A stretch of DNA of 7,510 nucleotides from Tidjanibacter sp. (GTDB lineage: Bacteria > Bacteroidota > Bacteroidia > Bacteroidales > Rikenellaceae): the NCBI GenBank assembly GCA_017628675.1, contig JAGBYS010000290.1, positions 1 to 7,510 on the forward strand. The letters are read 5' to 3'. Both the position numbers and the translations under genes were made by a program. This document shows positions 1 to 5,684 of the stretch, piece by piece; positions within the stretch are counted from its first letter, which is position 1, and each line of letters opens with the position of its first letter. The notes below the pieces were generated by a model that did not search any database, was not told where the DNA came from, and worked only from the letters and a program-made list of their open reading frames with translations.

Positions 1-845
1 ATGGCCGCATCGGGCACCACAAGGTAGTGGTATCTGGTGGGGTCGAATTCGGCCTGTGGGGCCCTCTCCGTGGGGCGGTTGGCGGCACACTCAAACGAGC
101 CTACCCCCAGTGCGGTGGCTATAATCCTGCTATCGGTTGCATCCTTGGACCAATAGACCATCACCTCCTTGACCTCGCCACCGAGCGAGATGACCTCCAC
201 ATCGCTGCCCTCACCAAAGCGCACCAGAGCCTCCGTGATGTCGAACAACGGGGAGAGTTTTATGGCCAGGTGTTGGGCCTTACGCCTAAGGGTTGGAAGC
301 AGCTCGGCAATGTTGGGTGAGCACTCCTCCAGGCAGACCATCTTCTTGCCCTCGGCGCTGCGGCGGTCGGGGTCGGCATAGATCAAATCCACACTCTCGA
401 ACTGCTCCAACAGCTCCTCGGCTCTGCCGCCGAAGAGTTCCACATTGTCCGCACCCAGTAGGTGGAGGTTGTGGCGAGTGATGGTGGCAAGTGTGGGGTT
501 GCACTCTGCGGCCACCACACGAGCAAAGCGACGAGAGAGGTAGAGCGAATCGACACCCAGACCACAGGTGAGGTCCAGGGCCAGATTGCCCTCGAAGCGT
601 TTGTGGGCTGCGCACTCCTCGCTGCTCGACTGCTCAAAGGCGAGCGAGGGGAGTATGGCGCGTGCGGCATAGTAGGAGGGGAGTTTGCGGCGTGCTCGCT
701 GGAGGTACTTCACCTGTGAGGCCACAAGGCGCGCGGAGGGCACACCCTTACGGAGAGCAACCTCGCTCGGCTTGCACTCGATGTTGGCCTCAATGGCCGC
801 CCTCACCTCGGGGGTGAGAAGCTCCTCTATCTCCCAATTTTCCAT
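1..845 (-). CDS. Class I SAM-dependent methyltransferase, THUMP-like type (3' partial)
   Basis: The reading frame opens at ATG 845 and stays open to the window edge, giving 281 complete codons; the C-terminal part lies outside. The N-terminal about 85 residues are helical and Arg/Lys-rich. A Rossmann methyltransferase core follows: motif I is DLTCGLGVDSLYL at residues 91-103 (SAM-binding glycine loop), an acidic motif II lies near E114, and DLIYADPDRR at 153-162 occupies the motif IV catalytic position. IKLSPLFD at 195-202 is also typical of this family. Bacteroidota relatives are roughly 390-400 residues and carry a THUMP-like C-terminal domain, which would be mostly off the edge here. The substrate is unknown; an RNA base is plausible but is inference. 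The start codon lies inside the 3' end of comEC (19-bp overlap) with AAAAAGG just upstream, which suggests translational coupling to comEC. Confidence 0.85.
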   Translation of the reverse strand, partial: MENWEIEELLTPEVRAAIEANIECKPSEVALRKGVPSARLVASQVKYLQRARRKLPSYYAARAILPSLAFEQSSSEECAAHKRFEGNLALDLTCGLGVDSLYLSRRFARVVAAECNPTLATITRHNLHLLGADNVELFGGRAEELLEQFESVDLIYADPDRRSAEGKKMVCLEECSPNIAELLPTLRRKAQHLAIKLSPLFDITEALVRFGEGSDVEVISLGGEVKEVMVYWSKDATDSRIIATALGVGSFECAANRPTERAPQAEFDPTRYHYLVVPDAA

Positions 846-2299
846 ACCTTTTTCTCTTTCCAAAGTAGCGAAACGATTATCCCCGTGGCCATCAGCAGAT
901 AGCTTAAGGCCACCACCCACGCGGGTATCTCAACCTCAAGGGCTGCCCACGAGAGCGAGCCCGCACCCTCCACCAATCGGTTTTGGAGTTCGGCGGCCCC
1001 TTGGATGAGGGTGCTCGCCACGGGCTGGAGAAATCCCAGGGGCAAAGTTACCCAAATAAATCCCAATAGCACAATAATTTCGGCAGTAACTATCACCAGA
1101 GGGTTCAAAAAGATGCCCACAAGGCTCACCGTGGAGAATGTGTGGCCCACCAGCGGAAGGGTAGCGATGGTGGATGTGAGGCCCACGATGACCACGCCCC
1201 AGAGTGCCCTTATGGGGCGGCGTGAGTGGGTGGCTCCCGAGAGCTCCATCAGAGGACCGAAGCCGAGGGTGATACCCACAACGGCCAGGAACGAGAGCTG
1301 AAAACTTATGTCGAAGAGGTTGTTGGGATTGACGATGAGCATAACTGTGGCGGCGGCCGTCAGCAGGTTCAGCGAACTCTTGGCACTACCATAGGCCAGG
1401 GCCATCTGCGCCGTGCAGAACATCAGTGTGGCCCTCACCACCGAGGGCGAGAGACCCGTGGCAAAGGCGTAGAGGAGCATCGTGAGGATGGCCACCACAC
1501 TCCTTAGGATGTGGCCTCGGCGGGTGGCAATGGGGAGTAGCCAACAGAACCCCAGGACCAACATCGCCACAAGTCCCACGTGGAGACCCGAGATGGCCAA
1601 CAGGTGGGAGGTGCCACTGCGGGCGTAACTGCGGCGTAGTGCGGGGTCCATATCGCTGCGCCAGCCCGTGAGCATCGCACTCACAACCGCCTCCTCATCT
1701 CTCCCCAGGCCGAGCCTTTCGATGCGCTCCACCATTGCGTGTTGCATCCGTCGGCCTACGATCTGCAGACTGTTGGCCGTAGGCTCCGAGGTGGGCCGCC
1801 ACGAGGAGGGCGAGGTTGCCCACAACTCGCCCACATAGCCCCTGCGACTCATAAGCCTTCCGTAACTCTCCTCGGAAAGGGGATTGAGGTAGCCCGAGAG
1901 CAGGCCACGCTCGCCAATTGTGAGCGTTATTGCGGTGTCGGCGTGAAGGATTATTTTGCGCTTTGTGCCGCGATAATCTACCTGTGCGTCGCATCTCTGC
2001 CAACGACTCTCGGATGTGGTTGTTGGGTAGGAGGTTATGGTGGCGTAGAATGTTTCGGGTGCCGAGGGTGTGGGCACCGAGTAGGGGTTACGAAGAAGTG
2101 TGGTCGTAAGAGAGCAAAGCACTATGGCACAAGCGGTGTAGAGGGAGCCCTCCCTGCGGGTGCGCAGAAGGTATGCGGCAATGGTGCAGACCAAGGCACC
2201 TATGGCCACAACCCACCATCCGACCTCCAGCCACTGACCAAGGGCAATGCCCAGAATGACCAGCGGAAGAATCTTCACAAATGGTGGAATGTGACGCAT
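827..2299 (-). CDS. comEC: ComEC/Rec2-family DNA uptake channel without C-terminal beta-lactamase domain
   Basis: The 490-residue integral membrane protein is of the type that passes single-stranded transforming DNA across the inner membrane. Hydrophobic segments at about residues 8-45 and 53-70 are followed by a soluble region (about 75-180) corresponding to the DUF4131/OB-fold-like part. The competence domain spans about 195-480 and shows the family signatures SGTSHLLAISGLHVG at 228-242, TGLSPSVVRAT at 281-291 and NLFDISFQLSFLAVVGI at 337-353, with many further membrane helices. The protein stops just after a last helix at about 460-480. Bacillus subtilis ComEC (about 776 residues) continues into a metallo-beta-lactamase-like domain that is absent here, and the next gene does not supply it. 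The start fits the family N-terminus (MRHIPPFVKILPLVILGIALG-like: basic, then hydrophobic). It lies 80 bp after comM on the same strand. Natural competence of this organism is not shown by the gene alone. Confidence 0.92.
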   Translation of the reverse strand: MRHIPPFVKILPLVILGIALGQWLEVGWWVVAIGALVCTIAAYLLRTRREGSLYTACAIVLCSLTTTLLRNPYSVPTPSAPETFYATITSYPTTTSESRWQRCDAQVDYRGTKRKIILHADTAITLTIGERGLLSGYLNPLSEESYGRLMSRRGYVGELWATSPSSWRPTSEPTANSLQIVGRRMQHAMVERIERLGLGRDEEAVVSAMLTGWRSDMDPALRRSYARSGTSHLLAISGLHVGLVAMLVLGFCWLLPIATRRGHILRSVVAILTMLLYAFATGLSPSVVRATLMFCTAQMALAYGSAKSSLNLLTAAATVMLIVNPNNLFDISFQLSFLAVVGITLGFGPLMELSGATHSRRPIRALWGVVIVGLTSTIATLPLVGHTFSTVSLVGIFLNPLVIVTAEIIVLLGFIWVTLPLGFLQPVASTLIQGAAELQNRLVEGAGSLSWAALEVEIPAWVVALSYLLMATGIIVSLLWKEKKVWKIGR

Positions 2300-2308
2300 C
2301 GTTTTTTT

Positions 2309-2350
2309 GTCTAAAGTCTAAGGTCTAAAGTCGAACGACCAAAGTCAAAA
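2309..2350. repeat. 7-bp degenerate tandem repeat upstream of comEC (unit GTCTAAR)
   Basis: Six consecutive heptamers in register start at 2309, 2316, 2323, 2330, 2337 and 2344, each beginning with G. The first three are GTCTAAA or GTCTAAG and the later ones drift (GTCGAAC, GACCAAA, GTCAAAA). The array ends 9 bp before the comEC ATG (2299), with a run of T on the plus strand between them (A-rich on the transcript). Confidence 0.88.
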
Positions 2351-2359
2351 AAGACCTTA
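2319..2359. repeat. Perfect 8-bp inverted repeat in the comEC leader
   Basis: TAAGGTCT at 2319-2326 and its exact complement AGACCTTA at 2352-2359 flank a 25-bp spacer, which itself holds the short dyad GTCG-AA-CGAC at 2330-2339. A nested stem-loop could form in the comEC leader RNA. There is no T-run immediately after it in the direction of transcription, so a terminator is unlikely. One arm lies inside the heptad array. Confidence 0.5.
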
Positions 2360-2370
2360 AAAAGATTATT

Positions 2371-2391
2371 TCTCAACTCTCAACTCTCCCT
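2371..2391. repeat. 7-bp repeat spanning the comM stop codon (unit TCTCAAC)
   Basis: Two perfect TCTCAAC copies (2371-2377 and 2378-2384) are followed by a decayed copy, TCTCCCT. On the sense strand the unit is GTTGAGA. The comM TGA stop (2382-2380) is supplied by one of the repeat copies, so the last residues of ComM (RES) are written by repeat-like DNA. Confidence 0.75.
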
Positions 2392-3930
2392 GTTTCCCCA
2401 ATTTTCGCGGTCGAGGTTGCGGTAGCCGATGGCCTCGGCGATGTGGGCGGAGGTTATCTGCTCGGAGCCCTCGAGGTCGGCGATGGTGCGTGCCACCTTG
2501 ATGATGCGGTTGTGGGCACGGGCCGAGAGCGACAGGCGCTCCATAGCCCTGGAGAGCATCGTCTGGCTCTGCTGGTCCAGCGGACAGAACTCGGCAATCA
2601 TCGCACTATTCATCATTGCGTTCGTGAACACCCCATCGATGCCCTCGAACCTCGCTCTCTGACGCTCACGGGCGGCTATGACCCTCTGGCGCACAGCACT
2701 GCTTGGCTCGGCGGGGGTGGTGTCGGTCATCTGGCTGTACTCCACGGGGGTGACCTCAATCTGGATATCTATGCGGTCCATCAGCGGGCCCGAGATCTTG
2801 TTTATGTACTTCTCCACGGCGTGGCGTGAGCAGCTACACTCCTTGGTGGGGTGGTTGTAGTAGCCACACGGACAGGGGTTCATTGAGGCTACGAGCATAA
2901 AGTTTGCGGGGTAGGCCACCGAGTATTTGGCCCTGGCGACGGTGACAACCTTATCCTCGAGAGGTTGGCGCATAACCTCCAGTATGGAGCGGCCAAACTC
3001 GGGGAGCTCGTCGAGGAAGAGTATGCCGTTGTGGGCGAGGGATATCTCGCCGGGCTGAGGGTTGCTGCCGCCTCCCACCATCGCAACGGCCGAGGCCAGG
3101 TGGTGGGGCGCACGGAAGGGACGACGAGTCAGCAGACCTCGTTCGCTGCCGAGCTTGCCGGCCACGGAGTGTATCTTGGTGGTTTCGAGAGCCTCCTCAA
3201 TGGAGAGCGGGGGCATAATGGTGGGCATACGCCTGGCGAGCATAGTCTTGCCCGAGCCGGGGGCGCCTATCATCACGATGTTGTGACCACCCGCCACGGC
3301 CACCTCCAGAGCCCTCTTGACATACTCCTGGCCCTTGACATCGGCAAAGTCCTCGGCATAGCGGCCTCCATTCTGGATGAAGAGAGCCTGCGTGGCCACC
3401 TTGGTGGGCGCAATCGGCAGGTCGCCATTGAGAAAATCTACAGCCTCACGAAGGGTGCCGACGCCAATAACCTCAAGACCCTCCACTACGGCTGCCTCCT
3501 CGGCATTCTCCCTAGGGAGTATGAGGCCACGGAAGCCCTTTTCGAGTGCGTGGATGGCTATGGGCAGGGCGCCGCGTATGGGTTTCACACCACCGTCGAG
3601 CGACAACTCACCTGCAATAACCCAACTGCCAACACCCTCGCCTGTCACCTGCTCGGTGGCGGTGAGTATGGCAATAGCGATGGGTAGATCCAGCGAGGAG
3701 CCCTCCTTCTTGAGGTCTGCGGGGGCGAGGTTCACGACGGTCTTCTTGCCCACCATCCTCAGGCCGCTATTCTCAAAGGCGGAGCGAATCCTCTCCTGGC
3801 TCTCCTTGACGGCGCTGTCGGGCAGGCCCACAAGGAACATACCTATGCCGGGGGAAACATTCACCTCGACCTCCACGCCCAGGGCATTGATACCCACCAC
3901 GGCACTGCTATAAATCCTCGTAAAAGCCAT
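2380..3930 (-). CDS. comM: ComM/YifB family Mg-chelatase-like AAA+ ATPase
   Basis: The full-length protein has 516 residues, the usual size for the family. Residues 1-170 form the ChlI-type N-terminal domain (Lon-protease-like fold; FLVGLPDSAVKES at 32-44, NLAPADLKKEGSSLDLP at 67-83). The AAA+ module follows: Walker A GAPGSGKT at 222-229, Walker B ILFLDELPEF at 303-312, sensor 1 around N351, and GPLMDRIDIQ at 381-390 with the likely arginine finger. The C-terminal helical Mg_chelatase_C region at about 415-505 contains RAHNRIIKVARTIADLEG at 471-488 (sensor 2). Cysteines C353, C355, C365 and C367 form a CPCG/CSC cluster that could bind zinc. In Vibrio cholerae, ComM is a hexameric branch-migration helicase that helps integrate transforming DNA; in organisms without competence the role is unclear. 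The stop codon (2380-2382) falls within a heptad repeat. The comEC gene follows, so a shared DNA-uptake role is possible. Confidence 0.95.
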   Translation of the reverse strand: MAFTRIYSSAVVGINALGVEVEVNVSPGIGMFLVGLPDSAVKESQERIRSAFENSGLRMVGKKTVVNLAPADLKKEGSSLDLPIAIAILTATEQVTGEGVGSWVIAGELSLDGGVKPIRGALPIAIHALEKGFRGLILPRENAEEAAVVEGLEVIGVGTLREAVDFLNGDLPIAPTKVATQALFIQNGGRYAEDFADVKGQEYVKRALEVAVAGGHNIVMIGAPGSGKTMLARRMPTIMPPLSIEEALETTKIHSVAGKLGSERGLLTRRPFRAPHHLASAVAMVGGGSNPQPGEISLAHNGILFLDELPEFGRSILEVMRQPLEDKVVTVARAKYSVAYPANFMLVASMNPCPCGYYNHPTKECSCSRHAVEKYINKISGPLMDRIDIQIEVTPVEYSQMTDTTPAEPSSAVRQRVIAARERQRARFEGIDGVFTNAMMNSAMIAEFCPLDQQSQTMLSRAMERLSLSARAHNRIIKVARTIADLEGSEQITSAHIAEAIGYRNLDRENWGNRES

Positions 3931-3938
3931 TGTTTTAG

Positions 3939-3974
3939 AGTTGAAAGTTGTAAGTTGAGAGTTGAAGGTTAAGA
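3939..3974. repeat. 7-bp degenerate tandem repeat upstream of comM (unit GTTGARA)
   Basis: Five consecutive units in register start at 3940, 3947, 3954, 3961 and 3968; the first four begin GTTG and the last begins GTTA. The remaining positions vary, with A or G the usual choice. A weaker sixth unit (TTTTAGA) may precede them at 3933-3939. The strict period ends 8 bp before the comM ATG (3930). On the sense strand the units read like CAACTTT or CAACTCT. Confidence 0.85.
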
Positions 3975-3991
3975 GATAACATACTCAAGGT

Positions 3992-4027
3992 CCTTAGTAT
4001 CCCTTATTTCCCTAAACTCCCTAAATG
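3992..4027. repeat. 9-bp degenerate tandem repeat after dnaB (unit CCCTAAAnn)
   Basis: CCCT recurs at 4001, 4010 and 4019, giving 9-bp units such as CCCTAAACT and CCCTAAATG. A related unit, CCTTAGTAT, precedes them at 3992-4000. The repeat begins about 10 bp beyond the dnaB stop codon. It has a different period from the neighbouring heptad array in the same 107-bp gap. No hairpin or T-run suggests a terminator. Confidence 0.7.
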
Positions 4028-4037
4028 ATTGTCAATT

Positions 4038-5660
4038 TTAGAACGGTGCTTCGCTCTCACTGGTGCTCATTGCGCCACCTCGGGCCTTCGAGCCGTCGGG
4101 AGCCGAAGAACTTGGAGGCATACCGAAGTCATCCACACCGCTGCTGAAGGCTGCACTTGCACCCTCGAAGCCGCCACCTGCCATCTCCAGTCCGCCACCG
4201 CCTATGGAGCTGCCAAACTCCCTCTCACCCGAGAAGGGAACGCCTGCTGCCAGGGGATCGAAGTCGCAGAACTGTGCGAAGTCGTTTAGGAACTTGAGTT
4301 TTATGGTGTCGGTGGCACCGTTACGGTGCTTGGCGATGATGATCTCTGCAAGGTTCTTGGTGCTGGTGCCATCCTCGAGCTGCGTGAGGCCGTAGTACTC
4401 GGGACGGTGGATGAAGGCAACAATATCCGCATCCTGCTCAATAGCACCACTCTCACGAAGGTTGGAGAGCTGGGGGCGCTTGGTGCCGCCCTGCGCCTCG
4501 GCCGAACGGTTGAGCTGCGAAAGGGCGATGATGGGGATGTTGAGCTCCTTGGCGATAGCCTTGAGGGTACGCGAGATGTAGGCCACCTCCTGCTCACGGT
4601 TGCCACGAGTGTCCTGGGGACCCGTCATCAGCTGCAGGTAGTCGATGATGATGAGCTCAATGCCGTGCTGTGCCTTGAGTTTGCGCACCTTGGAGCGGAA
4701 CTCGGTGATGGGGAGTGCGGGGGTGTCGTCGATGTAGATGGGTGCCTCGGCCAGGGGCTGGGATGCCTTCTCGAGGTGGGTCCACTGCTCGGGCGTGAGG
4801 CGGCCACTACGCACATCGGTGGAGTTGAGCTGTGCCTCGGCCACCAGCAGACGCATCATAAGCTGTGTGGCACTCATCTCAAGCGAGAAGAAGGCGATGG
4901 GCTTCTGCTCCTCGACGGCAATGTTGCGAGCCATAGAGAGCACAAAGGCGGTCTTACCCATCGAAGGACGGGCCGCAATGATGATCATATCCGAGGGCTG
5001 CCAACCGAGGGTGAGCTTGTCGAGGTCGCGGAAACCTGTGGGCACACCACAAATTTTGCCACCCTTCTTGCTCGCCTCCTCAATCATCTTCATCGTCTCA
5101 CGGATGATGTTGCTCGAGGACTGCACCTCCTTGGAGATGTGTCCCTCGGCCACCTTGAAGATCTCCTGTTCGGCAAAGTTCAGAAGGTCCGAGATATCTT
5201 TCGACTCGTCGAACGAGCGCTGGAGAATCTCGTCGGAGGCACGGATGAGCTCCCTCTGCACAAACTTCTGTGCCACGATCTGTGCGTGGTACTCGAGGTT
5301 GGAGGCCGAAGCCACCTTCTGCGTCAGGCGTGCCAGAAATGGTGCGCCACCAATGGCCTTGAGTTGTCCCTCCTGCTTGAGTTTGTCGGTGACGGTCAGC
5401 AGGTCGATGGGCTTGAGCTCCTGGGAGAGCTGCTCGATGGCCTTGTAGACTATACGGTGGGCCTCGCTGTAGAAGGCGTCACCCGAGAGGTAGTCCTGAA
5501 CGGTGATGATGCCGTCCTTCTCGAGCATAAGTGCGCCCAAGACGGCCTCCTCGAGGTCCAGAGCGTGGGGCAGAACTCTGCCCTGCACCTCCGTTACGGC
5601 CTTGAAGGCCTCCTCATTTTTGCGTCCTCGGTTGTTGTATCGAGGTGTTTCGTTTGCCAT
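4038..5660 (-). CDS. dnaB: Replicative DNA helicase DnaB
   Basis: The 540-residue protein is the hexameric 5'-3' ATP-dependent helicase that unwinds DNA at the replication fork and recruits primase. The N-terminal DnaB_N domain is at about 28-135 (PHALDLEEAVLGALMLEKDG at 31-50). The RecA-like ATPase core at about 200-470 shows Walker A ARPSMGKT at 230-237, FFSLEMSATQLMMR at 257-270, Walker B LIIIDYLQL at 336-344, NRSAE at 384-388, LRESGAIEQDADIVAFIHRP at 401-420 and the arginine-finger segment KHRNGAT at 444-450. The core ends at about residue 470. It is followed by a 70-residue Gly/Ser-rich, probably disordered tail ending SESEAPF, which E. coli DnaB (471 residues) lacks. I see no intein. 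It starts 24 bp after ygiQ and may have its own promoter inside ygiQ. The identity is certain; the function of the tail is unknown. Confidence 0.97.
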   Translation of the reverse strand: MANETPRYNNRGRKNEEAFKAVTEVQGRVLPHALDLEEAVLGALMLEKDGIITVQDYLSGDAFYSEAHRIVYKAIEQLSQELKPIDLLTVTDKLKQEGQLKAIGGAPFLARLTQKVASASNLEYHAQIVAQKFVQRELIRASDEILQRSFDESKDISDLLNFAEQEIFKVAEGHISKEVQSSSNIIRETMKMIEEASKKGGKICGVPTGFRDLDKLTLGWQPSDMIIIAARPSMGKTAFVLSMARNIAVEEQKPIAFFSLEMSATQLMMRLLVAEAQLNSTDVRSGRLTPEQWTHLEKASQPLAEAPIYIDDTPALPITEFRSKVRKLKAQHGIELIIIDYLQLMTGPQDTRGNREQEVAYISRTLKAIAKELNIPIIALSQLNRSAEAQGGTKRPQLSNLRESGAIEQDADIVAFIHRPEYYGLTQLEDGTSTKNLAEIIIAKHRNGATDTIKLKFLNDFAQFCDFDPLAAGVPFSGEREFGSSIGGGGLEMAGGGFEGASAAFSSGVDDFGMPPSSSAPDGSKARGGAMSTSESEAPF

Positions 5661-5684
5661 AGTATATTATCGTTTTTTCTATTC
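5661..5684 (-). other. AT-rich ygiQ-dnaB intercistronic spacer
   Basis: This 24-bp spacer between the ygiQ stop and the dnaB start is strongly A-rich on the sense strand, as is usual for leaders in Bacteroidota, where translation often does not use a Shine-Dalgarno site. It holds none of the 7-bp repeats seen in the other gaps and no terminator-like hairpin, so read-through from ygiQ into dnaB is expected. Confidence 0.6.

Noticed and set aside
1739..2314. A 191-codon plus-strand open frame opposite comEC
   Set aside because: It is antisense to a well-supported membrane protein gene, with a Gly/Cys-rich composition typical of shadow frames.
2965..3687. A 240-codon plus-strand open frame opposite comM
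   Set aside because: It is a shadow of the certain comM gene, with no recognisable domain and no independent start context.
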